In this document: one piece after another, positions 37,541-46,493 of the stretch | Layout of the letters: each line of letters starts with the position of its first letter | Position numbering within the stretch: position 1 is the stretch's first letter | DNA from: Paenibacillus gyeongsangnamensis | GTDB lineage: Bacteria > Bacillota > Bacilli > Paenibacillales > NBRC-103111 | Length of the DNA: 64,000 nt | Direction of reading: 5' to 3' | Assembly: GCF_027533625.1 (NCBI RefSeq) | Contig: NZ_JAQAGZ010000002.1 | Coordinates: forward strand, 330,492-394,491 | Position numbers and translations under genes: made by a program | The notes under the pieces: generated by a model | The model's input: only the letters and a program-made list of their open reading frames with translations | What the model was told of the DNA's origin: nothing | Databases searched by the model: none

Positions 37541-38392
37541 TTAATCTGTAACTAATGAAGAGCAAAATTGGCTTAAACTGGCCCCAGTTTTATTTTTAAA
37601 CATCCGACCAAAGGTGTGAACGTCGGTATATCCGATAACTCTGGAGATCTCGCTAATGGAAAGATTGGTTTGAATGGCCAGTTCTTTAGCCTTCTCGATC
37701 CTTACTAAAGTCATATATTCAAAAGGTGTCATGCCGAAGGCTTTTCGAAATTTGACAATAATATAGTTCCGGGTGAGGCCGGAAACCTCTTCCAAATCTT
37801 TATGTTGAATGTTTTTGTTAAAATTATTTGCAATATAATTACGGATCAGTACCATCTTTGCTTTCGTTTTTTCCTGAACTTTGGTTTGGGATTGCTCCTG
37901 ATTCCATTGCAGCAGATCGTAAATAAGCTGTAGAAGCAAACCCTGGCATTTGATTTGGTTTTGAGGACCTGGTTGGTGATAATAAGTGATCAGCTGAGAT
38001 AATTTATTCTCGATCGGATGCTCAATGAAATTTCCTATGTAACGACTTTCACCAATAAGCTTTTCCATAGGTAATTGGGATGAGCCAAAATGAAATACGA
38101 TAGAAATGCATATGTATGGTTCATCACCGACGGTGTTTACAGAATGATGTACATTGGGAGAGTGATACACCAGGTCGCCTTTCTTCGTGGTGATGCTTTT
38201 GTCTTCAATCTGGTATTCTGCTTTGCCTTCCAAAACATATTGAAGCTGATACTGTGTCAATGTACGGGTCTTAATCCCCCATCCCTTCGGAGCGTTAAAC
38301 AAGTGAGCCAGGGTAATATAGGGAGGGAAAAAGCATTCGTTTAATTGTTCAATCGTTTCTGAAGGTTCAAGCAAATGTAAGATATTAGACAT
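37541..38392 (-). CDS. AraC-family regulator with cupin sensor
   Basis: 283 residues. A cupin-like sensor at about 35-125 (YQLQYVLEGKAEYQIEDKSI, GDLVYHSPNVHHSVN) is followed by an AraC DNA-binding domain at about 185-280 (HKDLEEVSGLTRNYIIVKFR, AFGMTPFEYMTLVRIEKAKE, GYTDVHTFGRMFKNKTGASL). It is divergent from the phyH at 38559 and reads towards the ABC operon, so it probably controls both. The gap to phyH holds a perfect palindrome (38421). Confidence 0.87.
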   Translation of the reverse strand: MSNILHLLEPSETIEQLNECFFPPYITLAHLFNAPKGWGIKTRTLTQYQLQYVLEGKAEYQIEDKSITTKKGDLVYHSPNVHHSVNTVGDEPYICISIVFHFGSSQLPMEKLIGESRYIGNFIEHPIENKLSQLITYYHQPGPQNQIKCQGLLLQLIYDLLQWNQEQSQTKVQEKTKAKMVLIRNYIANNFNKNIQHKDLEEVSGLTRNYIIVKFRKAFGMTPFEYMTLVRIEKAKELAIQTNLSISEISRVIGYTDVHTFGRMFKNKTGASLSQFCSSLVTD

Positions 38393-38420
38393 ATTTCAGG
38401 CCCCTTTCAAATCCACGATA

Positions 38421-38434
38421 ATTCAACGTTGAAT
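38421..38434. promoter_or_regulatory. Palindrome in the AraC/phyH divergent region
   Basis: ATTCAACGTTGAAT is a perfect 14-base palindrome in the 166-base gap between the divergent AraC and phyH genes, a natural place for an operator of either gene. Confidence 0.4.
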
Positions 38435-38558
38435 CGAACGTCAAGCGAAAAAGTGATATGGGAAACTTAATTGTTAATTTAAACCAAATACAATCATAAA
38501 CTGACTATTTACAATTAAGATATTAGCAAAAGAAATATTTTAAAGGAGTGAGATAAAA

Positions 38559-39473
38559 ATGGGCGTTCAAAAAATCGATATACCGGTAATTGATGCACAA
38601 AAACAAGAGCTTATTACCGACGAACAATCACAATTCTTTTTGGACAACGGGTTCCTGGTTATACGCAATGTAGTGGTTGGGGAAGAACTCGACATTTTGC
38701 AAGATGAAATGATGAAATTGTACAATAAAGGGGTTGCTAAAGTAATCGGCGATCCCGATTATTTATATGGAAAAGGAGTAAAATCAGGCAAGGACGTGCT
38801 ACGCCGGATCGAATATATAATTGAAAAGAGCAACCCAATGAAAGCGCTGTTAGGCCACCCGTTTATTTTGAAGTCAGTTGAGAAGATTCAAGGGCGCAAT
38901 TTTATTCCTACCTGGGATTCGATGGTTTTAAAGGCACCCGATGAAGGCATTATTGTGGATTGGCATAGGGATGCGGCTGTACCTGAAGGCTGTACAGATT
39001 CACGGCCGATTTTTAATGTGGATTTCTACCTGGATGAAGCAGATCTCAAAACATGCTTGTGGGTCATTCCAGGGAGCAATAAATGGAGCAAGGAGAAAGC
39101 GGACGAACGTTGCAGTAGACCCCAATTTGATACTTCTGACGCGATTCCAGTTCCTATGCAACCCGGAGATGTTATACTCCATGATATTCAAGTGCTTCAC
39201 GGTTCCCCAAGCGGTGATGGTAACCCTCTCCGCAGAACAGTATATTTCGAATTCCGTCCGGGTGAAATCGAAGCTGAGTTCGGACCTCATACACTGGAAT
39301 ATTTATCATTAAAGCAACAAGTACTGCTGGAATGTATCAAGCGGCGCAAGCAAACGTCCTACGGTTCTAAAGAACAGGCATTTGAATACAGGCCATTTGG
39401 AGCTTTTGCCATTGCAGAAACGAGGGAACCGGCGACGTTCCGTTACCCGCATCAAAAATACTGGAGACGTTAA
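38559..39473 (+). CDS. PhyH-family 2-oxoglutarate/Fe(II) dioxygenase
   Basis: 304 residues. H-x-D is in VDWHRDAAVPEGC, the distal His in DIQVLHGSPSGDGNPLRRTV, and that last Arg pair probably binds 2-oxoglutarate. It is the only gene of the island on the plus strand, divergent from its AraC regulator, with AAAGGAG before the ATG. It differs clearly from the other two PhyH proteins, so the three are not recent duplicates. Substrate unknown. Confidence 0.83.
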   Translation: MGVQKIDIPVIDAQKQELITDEQSQFFLDNGFLVIRNVVVGEELDILQDEMMKLYNKGVAKVIGDPDYLYGKGVKSGKDVLRRIEYIIEKSNPMKALLGHPFILKSVEKIQGRNFIPTWDSMVLKAPDEGIIVDWHRDAAVPEGCTDSRPIFNVDFYLDEADLKTCLWVIPGSNKWSKEKADERCSRPQFDTSDAIPVPMQPGDVILHDIQVLHGSPSGDGNPLRRTVYFEFRPGEIEAEFGPHTLEYLSLKQQVLLECIKRRKQTSYGSKEQAFEYRPFGAFAIAETREPATFRYPHQKYWRR

Positions 39474-39573
39474 GAAATAATATCCGTTCCATCGTAATTT
39501 TAGGTTGAGGTGCAAGAACTTCATCCATGCTAATATTGGATCTAAATGAATCAAAGGGATGGAGTAAATTAAC

Positions 39574-40279
39574 TTGGAGACAACCATAAATCTCTTCAAA
39601 TGGAAACATTACGAAGCGGAGATTATTTTGTTAACAGTCAGGTGGTATTTGAAGTATAGCTTAAGCTATCGGGATATCGCAGAAATAATGGAAGAACGAA
39701 GCGTTACATATTTCGCATACGACGATCATGCGATGGGTCCATCAGTTCGGACTCGAAATAGACAAACGGATTTGCCCCTACTTAAAACCAACTAACGATT
39801 CTTACAGAGTCGATGAAACTTATATCAAAGTCAAAGGACAGTGGAAATACCTTTATCGAGCAGTGGATTCCGAGGGAAGCACGGTGGATTTCATGCTGTC
39901 CGAAAACCGTGATCTTCATGCGGCGAAACGCTTTTTCAAGAAGGTGTTATCGTCGCAACACAATTCATCGCCGCGCGTGATCACGGTAGATAAGAACCCC
40001 GCATACCCACCCGCACTAGAACAGCTAATGAATGAAAAGGAGCTTTCGAAAAAAACCATAATCAGACAAACAAAGTACCTTAACAACATTGTGGAGCAGG
40101 ACCATCGATTCATAAAGAAAATTACAAATGCAATGATGGGATTCAATTCATTCCGGACAGCCGAGAAAACAATTTCTGGAATTGAAGCTTTTCATATGCT
40201 CAGGAAAGAACAGGTTGAAATATCACCTGTTCTTTCCGATGTTGATTGGATCCATAAATTGTTCGAATTGGCTGCATAA
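39574..40279 (+). pseudogene. IS6-family transposase, frameshifted
   Basis: The N-terminal frame starts at 39574 (INLFKWKHYEAEIILLTVRW) and runs to SYRDIAEIMEERSVTYFAY. The true frame then continues as SHTTIMRWVHQFGLEIDKRI, with the catalytic Asp in YRVDETYIKVKG, the second in VITVDKNPAYPPA and the Glu in NNIVEQDHRFIKK. The shift lies near 39708-39716. The DDE core is otherwise open to 40279, so this is the least damaged of the four copies. Confidence 0.85.
40203..40237 (+). repeat. Conserved hairpin in the transposase 3' region (copy 3)
   Basis: GGAAAGAACAGGT pairs perfectly with ACCTGTTCTTTCC over 13 bases. Its bases differ from copy 1 on both sides of the stem so that pairing is kept. Confidence 0.75.
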
Positions 40280-40514
40280 ATTTCTTATCATCTAAAATTA
40301 AGACTATCGTTTTTATTAAATTGCAACACAACCAATGATAATAAGCTAACGGTCTCATTTTACCACAATTGAGCGTTGAACTAAGCTCCCCTCTTTAGTT
40401 CAGTAGAGCCCCAATCGATCTTACGTGAGATATTCAAATCATACCGAGAGAATTAACCCGCCTCGATTATGATGGCAGATTTGTAGGGTACGACAAATTA
40501 TATCCTACATAAGC

Positions 40515-41285
40515 TTAATCTGTACTATTAATATTCGAACTTAATGATTCAAACGCACTTCGTACACTGTTTTTCAGAAATGCGTTATCCATGCCGTAGG
40601 TAAAGAGACTCGCCCCACGGTTCCTCCAATACTTAATAAATTCACCGTTCACACCATGCATGCCGATGGGGATGCCTTTGGTTATTAACTTATCAATCAC
40701 AAATTGAATGGTTTCGATCAATAACGGATGATCCATTTGTCCGGTTATCCCTAACGATTGCGATAAATCGAACGGACCAATATAAAAAAGATCGATACCT
40801 GTGACCTCTAAAATTTCATCCAAATTACCGACTGCCTGTTGATTTTCAATCTGTACGATGGTGACAACTCTATCATTAGCAATGTCGGTAAATTTTTCAG
40901 CACTAATATCCCCGTAATGGTCTGCAGCACATGGACCACCTATACCCCGTTTACCAATAGGAGAGAATTTGGAAGCTGCAACCGCTGCCTCTGCTTCGGC
41001 TGCAGTGCTCACTTGCGGGACAATAATCCCGTCAACATCTAGATCAAGTGCTTTGGCTATTAACGAGAGATGTGCTGAAGGGATACGTAGGAGTACCGGT
41101 ATGCTGTTGCTTTTAAAAACTGGAACAATCGTACGTAGGTCTGAAATATCAATAGGACCGTGTTCCATATCGACTGCAGCGAAATCAACACCGGCAACAG
41201 AAAGAATCTCTGAGACGGCAGAAGAAGGAATACGTTGCCAAATACCGAAAACGGTGCTTCCCTTTTGTAACGTTTCTTTAAACAT
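40515..41285 (-). CDS. HpcH/HpaI-type class II aldolase
   Basis: Metal-dependent pyruvate aldolase family (2-keto-3-deoxy-L-rhamnonate / 4-hydroxy-2-oxoheptanedioate aldolase), 256 residues. It starts GSTVFGIWQRIPSSAVSEIL and has the metal and substrate regions FAAVDMEHGPID, LDVDGIIVPQVSTAAEAE, KRGIGGPC and VQIENQQAVGNLDEILEV with FYIGPFDLSQSLG. It would split a 2-keto-3-deoxy sugar acid to pyruvate and an aldehyde, giving an exit route for sugars handled by the island. It has its own promoter region; 41286-41586 upstream holds no gene I can support. Confidence 0.87.
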   Translation of the reverse strand: MFKETLQKGSTVFGIWQRIPSSAVSEILSVAGVDFAAVDMEHGPIDISDLRTIVPVFKSNSIPVLLRIPSAHLSLIAKALDLDVDGIIVPQVSTAAEAEAAVAASKFSPIGKRGIGGPCAADHYGDISAEKFTDIANDRVVTIVQIENQQAVGNLDEILEVTGIDLFYIGPFDLSQSLGITGQMDHPLLIETIQFVIDKLITKGIPIGMHGVNGEFIKYWRNRGASLFTYGMDNAFLKNSVRSAFESLSSNINSTD

Positions 41286-41586
41286 ATTACAACCACCTTG
41301 GTATTCAGATTATTGCTGCTAGACTTTACATTGGACACGGAGAATCGAGAATGCGACAATAAATGCATTCTTAAATTTCGTTCACCTTGACCATCTCCTC
41401 AAAGTCTGTCTCCAACTTACTTCTGAAACCTTTCTGAACTATCGTCAGCATGGTTTCGTCATTCCCATCTTCAGTTGCAATGCTAAGGTAACATAGATGA
41501 AGTCTCCTGCATTTCACGCTGTTTGCGTTTATAGCAGAACTTGTCGAACGCTGCCCAATAGTTCAATGAAGATTTATGTCACCTTT

Positions 41587-42366
41587 TTAGAGAGGAAGGT
41601 CCTTAATTTCCCTGTTATATATACGAATAGTCCTGTCGTTAATAAATTCAACATCCGGACCGGTTGGCGCCTCGCCGGCTTGCATAGGCTGCAGATACCC
41701 CATCTCCAGAACAAATGGCGGCTTTATTGCCGTAAAAGGTTTGATTTCCGGGATTCGTCGGACCGCTTTAGCCGAACCTTCCCGAATCACGCGGCACGCT
41801 TCATCTGTCGCCAAGTGTACCGCTGCTTCGATACCTGTCCCCCGCTTTACTACGGCCGTTTCAATTTCCGGCACAAACATCCGGGCTTCAAGGATCGCTT
41901 TGTCGTCGCCTGAAATAAAAACCGTTCGGACCCCTTGATGTCCAGCGATTAATGCTCTTGCACCGAATTCGCCGATAAATACATCATTGAGCTTATAATA
42001 GGCAATCGTTTGGGAGGAATAGGTATGGCACAGAGGAGCGTTGAACGTGCCCGCCATGGCATGCTGGCCGACGAATAATAAAGCGTCATACCCTGCCATG
42101 TATTTATAGGGGTGACCGTCCCTTAAATAAGTCCCCCCCACTACATCTTCTTTATGAAGTCCACCCGGCCCATGACCGTCCCAAACGTCGATGCGGCTGT
42201 CGGGGTATACGGAGCGAATTCCTTCTATGCAGGCGTTCACCTCTTGAGCCAATAGATTCTTGGCAGCTTCAATGCGATCGGGAAATCCGTCGCTTGGTCG
42301 AGTTTGAGTGAAGCTGTCTACGCCGGCCGGACCTTCCAGATCGGTCAAAATAAAAAATGACTTCAT
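41587..42366 (-). CDS. M55-family (DppA-like) metallopeptidase
   Basis: 259 residues of the D-aminopeptidase DppA family, zinc enzymes that form decameric barrels. The metal-binding start is FILTDLEGPAGVD (DLEG), followed by VWDGHGPGG and LLFVGQHAMAGT, whose His residues match the family ligands. The C-terminal half has FISGDDKAILEARMFVP, also typical. DppA itself removes D-Ala from peptides; a role in this carbohydrate neighbourhood is not obvious, and M55 relatives are frequent beside ABC/sulfatase genes without known substrate. Confidence 0.82.
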   Translation of the reverse strand: MKSFFILTDLEGPAGVDSFTQTRPSDGFPDRIEAAKNLLAQEVNACIEGIRSVYPDSRIDVWDGHGPGGLHKEDVVGGTYLRDGHPYKYMAGYDALLFVGQHAMAGTFNAPLCHTYSSQTIAYYKLNDVFIGEFGARALIAGHQGVRTVFISGDDKAILEARMFVPEIETAVVKRGTGIEAAVHLATDEACRVIREGSAKAVRRIPEIKPFTAIKPPFVLEMGYLQPMQAGEAPTGPDVEFINDRTIRIYNREIKDLPL

Positions 42367-42535
42367 AAGTACACCTCTTCTCGATCGCTAAATCCTACTT
42401 TATATTACCATAAATGTATGGCTGCCGAATAATTAGCACATTACTGCCTGTCCGCTATGCTCTGTATGTTTGAATTCGTAATCATTAAATGGCAATCGCA
42501 GTAGCCCCCATGAATTGGACGTTAATTCTCACGAT

Positions 42536-43855
42536 TTACTCAAAATCACACATATTTGGACTTAGACAATCTCTCTTATTTGCAATAGCGTTTTCCGGTT
42601 TTTCTACCTTCCCATTTAATAGCGGATCACCAGTTTCCTTCATCCACCGGTCCAGCTTCTTAGCAAGTTCTTGATAAATTGGATGATAATCGTCCTTATG
42701 GACTAAATTAATACGTTCCACTGGATCCAGATATAAATCAAACAACATTTCCTTGTTCTGTTTTGTTGTGAGGTATCCTTGCTCAATTAAAAAATCTTTG
42801 CTTAAGCTGTCGTCTATATTGGCGGGAACCGGTTGATTCCAGTCATCGAAATACCTGATGAGTTTGTAACGTTCAGTCCGGATACAACGCATTGGTTCAT
42901 AGGCCGCATGATACGTAACCTCAGTAAAAATCTCCGTTCGAATACTATCTGTTTCTCGTTGCAGAATAGGCATGAGGGATATCCCTTGCAGCCAATCAGG
43001 TTTAGCAAGATTTAGGAAATCGCAAATCGTTGGGAATAAGTCAATTTGAGAAACTAAAGCATCTATCGCTTCTCCTTTTTTACTGTTCCCTGGATACTTA
43101 AGAATTAGGGAAACACCGATTCCAGTATCATACAGATTGCACTTCATAAAGGGGAAGGCAGGTCCATGATCAGTAGTAAAGATGACCAAAGTATCATTTT
43201 CTAACCCAGACTCATTTAGTGCCTCCATGACAATCTCCACACACTGATCCACCACTTTGGCTGACGAAATATACCGAGCCATCTCTTCCCGATTTTTTTC
43301 ATTATCGTAAAGTGGAAAGGGTGGCACCACATAATTCGGATTAATTCCTTCGGAAATTTGCGGATATTCGCGATGGGTATTAAACATCCCGTAAGAAAGA
43401 AAAAACGGATTTTGGTGATTCTCCTTGAGGAACGAAGCGACGATTTTGGCGCGGTTCAAGTCCCATTCGGTCCAGTCGGTATCGTATTGACCCATATTAT
43501 AATCCTGTTCGTCTAGAATTCGGCTGTAGCCGATCATATCAACAGACGACGCCTCGTGTTGAATGCCACACAAAACTGTCTCGACCCCATGATGGCCTAA
43601 AAATTGCACCAGATGTTGATTATAATCGTTCAACTGAAAACCTCGATGGGCAAGTCCGATCATTCCTGCCGAATGAGGTGACATACCGGTCAATAAGGCA
43701 CTTCGACTAGGTGAACAGGTTGGTCCCGCGCAATATGCTTGTCGGAACAGAATTCCCTCTTCGGCCAACTTTTGGATATTCGGTGTTGGAACGTTGTATC
43801 CGTACGGTTCAATCCAACGCCCAGTATCGTGCGTGTGCAGATAGATGACGTTCAT
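42536..43855 (-). CDS. Sulfatase (cytoplasmic, FGly-type)
   Basis: Type I sulfatase, 439 residues, no signal peptide. The metal site in the first strand is unusual (LHTHDTGRWIEPYG instead of DD), as in heparan N-sulfatase-type proteins where D10 serves. The formylglycine cysteine is C47 in CSPSR, and the second metal site is FTTDHGPAFPFMK. The C-terminus has EMLFDLYLDPVERINLVHKD. The ATG follows a strong AGGAGG. It is followed (lower coordinates) by the M55 gene and preceded by a sulfatase fragment. Confidence 0.87.
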   Translation of the reverse strand: MNVIYLHTHDTGRWIEPYGYNVPTPNIQKLAEEGILFRQAYCAGPTCSPSRSALLTGMSPHSAGMIGLAHRGFQLNDYNQHLVQFLGHHGVETVLCGIQHEASSVDMIGYSRILDEQDYNMGQYDTDWTEWDLNRAKIVASFLKENHQNPFFLSYGMFNTHREYPQISEGINPNYVVPPFPLYDNEKNREEMARYISSAKVVDQCVEIVMEALNESGLENDTLVIFTTDHGPAFPFMKCNLYDTGIGVSLILKYPGNSKKGEAIDALVSQIDLFPTICDFLNLAKPDWLQGISLMPILQRETDSIRTEIFTEVTYHAAYEPMRCIRTERYKLIRYFDDWNQPVPANIDDSLSKDFLIEQGYLTTKQNKEMLFDLYLDPVERINLVHKDDYHPIYQELAKKLDRWMKETGDPLLNGKVEKPENAIANKRDCLSPNMCDFE

Positions 43856-43869
43856 CTAACTATTACCTC

Positions 43870-44061
43870 CTAAAAGATAAAATGAATTCGCATCAAATCT
43901 TGTTTCGGTTGCATTATGAGGGAAATCCCTGTACCAATACTTTCATCAATTAGTGTGATCATGCCGTAATATACAGCAATCATTTTTTGAATCGCAGCGA
44001 ATGATGCCAGATCCATGCCTTGCAATTTTTGCAATTCACCCAATCCTTCCGGTTTTGTCAA
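43870..44061 (-). pseudogene. Internal fragment of a sulfatase gene
   Basis: 63 residues containing IQKMIAVYYGMITLIDESIG, which matches the conserved sulfatase segment (AVYYGMITKVDASLG in the 485-residue enzyme) just before the second metal site. Nothing of the active site or C-terminus remains. It sits directly upstream of the intact sulfatase and next to a broken MFS gene. Confidence 0.6.
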
Positions 44062-44091
44062 CCATTCACCCGGATAAGTTTTAGGTAGCGT

Positions 44092-44640
44092 TTACAAAGT
44101 ATTGGCTGAGCCGCGAAATTCCACCTCAATCTCTTCAAGGCTACGCTGTTTCGTCTCCGGGACCAAATTCCGGACAAAGAAAAATGCCCCAATGCCAATC
44201 AAACCGAACACAATAAATATTTTGCCTAACCCTATGCTAGCAAGCAGGATCGGAAAGAACATGCCGATCAGGAAGTTGAATCCCCAGTTGAAGACCATTT
44301 GGCGTCAGTTGGGGGACGGTCGTCCGAGTTTTAATTTCAGAATTATTGCCATTTCGGATCAGGGGTTCCGTTATGGGGTGCTATATAGGTGGTGATGAAC
44401 AGCAAAATGATCCAACTTGCAGCGCCACTGGCTCCCTTACTGTTAAAGAACGTAAATGCAATGATAAACATGCTTACAGCCATACCCGTAGTTCCAAACA
44501 GTAAAAGCTTCTTCCGCCCGATCCGATCGATCAGCCATATGGCCAAAAGCGTTACTAATACATTGATTGTGCCAATACCGATCAGACTGGTTAAAGCGGT
44601 TACACTTTTCCAAGAACATGAATACCATTTAGCGTTCTTA
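44092..44640 (-). pseudogene. Broken MFS sugar-porter gene
   Basis: Several frames together spell the C-terminal half of a sugar porter. ALTSLIGIGTINVLVTLLAI with WLIDRIGRKKLLLFGTTG (the family D-R-x-G-R-[RK] loop) is in one frame; NWGFNFLIGMFFPILL and the closing motif VPETKQRSLEEIE are in another. The join near 44299-44350 is scrambled and the N-terminal half is absent. A relic of an earlier uptake gene for the same cluster. Confidence 0.75.
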
Positions 44641-44716
44641 CCACTAAGGCAACGTTTTTAAAGCCATCACCACCTCTTAGCTTGGCATCCTTAATCAAAG
44701 CACTAGACACCCACAA

Positions 44717-44959
44717 TTAATTTTTGTTTTTAGTCAGTAAATTGTCATTCACAATGGCGATGGGGCCCAGTTGGCACCAATAGCAATATCCGAGACAATG
44801 AAACTCCTCGAGTTCAAAATCATCTTGACAAATGATGTCTTCTGTTTCCGGGAAAAATTCACAAATTAAATTTTCATTCTGACTAAATTCTTGATGAATT
44901 CCCTTTTTTTTGAAATGACCATGTAAATCCAAATTATTGACACACACCTTAAACTTCAT
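44717..44959 (-). CDS. DUF1450-like small cysteine protein
   Basis: 80 residues starting at ATG 44959 (GGAGG 7 bases upstream; an earlier in-frame start lies inside the sulfatase gene). The C-terminal half has C-x3-C-x2-C (HCLGYCYWC) followed by PIAIVND, like the CLGYCGxC...FALVNG pattern of YuzB/DUF1450 proteins, with three further cysteines upstream. The start overlaps the end of the sulfatase gene by 11 bases, so translation is coupled. Metal or redox function is possible but unknown. Confidence 0.6.
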   Translation of the reverse strand: MKFKVCVNNLDLHGHFKKKGIHQEFSQNENLICEFFPETEDIICQDDFELEEFHCLGYCYWCQLGPIAIVNDNLLTKNKN

Positions 44960-46490
44960 GGGCAATCCTCCGCAGTCCGAGACGATCCCATTGTTCCGAA
45001 GGAGCATGTAACTGACTCAGACCTTTCTCTATGCATTGGATTAGACGATCGACAACATCTGTTCTTTCACTGTACAAATTTTTCTGTTGGCAATGATCTT
45101 CGATGATGTTATAAAGTTCATCTGATGGATAAGGCAGATCGGCTGTCAGTTCTTCCGGACCGCGGATTAACCTCGGGGCGGCATGCCCGGGATGTACGTC
45201 TACGTATTGGGTTGGGAAACGCTCACCGTTCCATTGCTCTAATCGCGCTTTGCTATCCTCAGGCAAATTCTGCTGACCGAAATTCCAATTGTTGTAATGT
45301 GAGCGGGTATACCAATAAAGCGGGAAATTGCCTGGTACCGGTTTTTTAACCAACAGCCATTCTCCATCTGTACAATAAATGGGTCCTCCAAATACGCCGA
45401 AGACAATGGAATCCCGGGAGCGTATATCATCCTCCTTTTGCTCATTTTCTTGCCATAAGGGTACAAGACTCTTGCCATGCATTAAATCAGGAATTTTTAC
45501 CCCCATGGTTTGCAGGATCGTGGGAGTTAAATCTGCCATTTGCACTAGTTCGCGGTAGGCTGTCCCAGGTTGAATTTGGGGACCACGAATCAGTAATGGT
45601 GTACGGGCAATATCCTGAAATAAAATTCTTGCATGTTTGCCTAACCAATTGTGTTCACCGAATAAGAATCCATGATCGCTGGTTACAATAATCATTGTGT
45701 TTTCCAATAAACTTAAATCGGCTAACTTATCATAAAAGCGGCCAAACCAATGATCGACATAAGTAACCTCGCCACAATACAGCGCATGCACTTGTTTCAG
45801 TTCTTCAGGGGTCAACCGGTCCGCATCTCCATATCTTGGCCATACCACCGATTCGCCCTCGTACCCTGGATTATATTTTTCCGCATAGCCAGAGGGTGGA
45901 TCAAACGGTTCATGCGGATCGAAGCAATCTATCATCAAGAAAAAATCTTGGAGATTTTTGTTCTGTTCCACCCAATCCATGCTTTTTTGAAAGACTTGGG
46001 CGGCAAAATAATCCTTTTCTTTTTCAAAATGCGCAGTATTTCGTACATATCGATCCCACTTGTGATTTAATTTATCCCGCGATGCCGGATACTTAATTTC
46101 AATATCAGGATTGGTAATCCAATTATCCAATTCCTGGCCGCGAATAATTTCCATTCCATTAAAACTAAAGTGATAGTTACCGGAACCGTGCTGCCATAAA
46201 TGATAATGGTCCGTAACCAACATCGTTGTCTTATTTTCCCTCGAGAGTGTAGAAACCATATCGTCTTGGTCGTATTCCAACGGGGACCATCCCCGCCAAA
46301 GAAAATTCAACCGGCCTGTCCATAAATCTTGCCTTGCCGGCATACAAGGATAAGAGCCGATATAAGCGTTTTCAAATAAAGCACCATCTCGCGCAAATCG
46401 ATCAAGATTCGGTGTTTCGATCCATTGATTCCCATAACAACCAAGATGATCGCGACGCAAAGTATCCATCAATATACAGATTACATTCAT
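44949..46490 (-). CDS. Sulfatase (cytoplasmic, FGly-type)
   Basis: Type I sulfatase, 513 residues without signal peptide. The metal-site Asp is in CILMDTLRRDHLGCYG (D9), formylglycine C49 is in CMPAR, and the second metal site is VTSDHGFLFGEHNWLGKHA, which is the pattern of choline-sulfatase/phosphonate-hydrolase-like sulfatases. The substrate end has YNIIEDHCQQKNLYSER. It follows the DUF4432 gene by 3 bases and is coupled to the Cys-rich small gene downstream. Actual substrate unknown. Confidence 0.88.
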   Translation of the reverse strand: MNVICILMDTLRRDHLGCYGNQWIETPNLDRFARDGALFENAYIGSYPCMPARQDLWTGRLNFLWRGWSPLEYDQDDMVSTLSRENKTTMLVTDHYHLWQHGSGNYHFSFNGMEIIRGQELDNWITNPDIEIKYPASRDKLNHKWDRYVRNTAHFEKEKDYFAAQVFQKSMDWVEQNKNLQDFFLMIDCFDPHEPFDPPSGYAEKYNPGYEGESVVWPRYGDADRLTPEELKQVHALYCGEVTYVDHWFGRFYDKLADLSLLENTMIIVTSDHGFLFGEHNWLGKHARILFQDIARTPLLIRGPQIQPGTAYRELVQMADLTPTILQTMGVKIPDLMHGKSLVPLWQENEQKEDDIRSRDSIVFGVFGGPIYCTDGEWLLVKKPVPGNFPLYWYTRSHYNNWNFGQQNLPEDSKARLEQWNGERFPTQYVDVHPGHAAPRLIRGPEELTADLPYPSDELYNIIEDHCQQKNLYSERTDVVDRLIQCIEKGLSQLHAPSEQWDRLGLRRIAHEV

Positions 46491-46493
46491 GAT

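Larger units (their letters stand above)
39503..40333 (+). mobile_element. IS6-family insertion sequence, copy 3
   Basis: 831 bases from GGTTGAGGTGCAA (39503-39515) to TTGCAACACAACC (40321-40333), with the same ends and size as copy 1 and in the same orientation. Flanks taatttta and aatgataa show no target duplication. With copy 1 it brackets the 28.6-39.5 kb catabolic island. Confidence 0.85.

Noticed and set aside
41286..41586. Possible cupin or small-protein remnant on the minus strand
   Set aside because: Short stretches such as AGDFIYVT and a 40-codon acidic tail can be read, but they are in different frames and too short to support.
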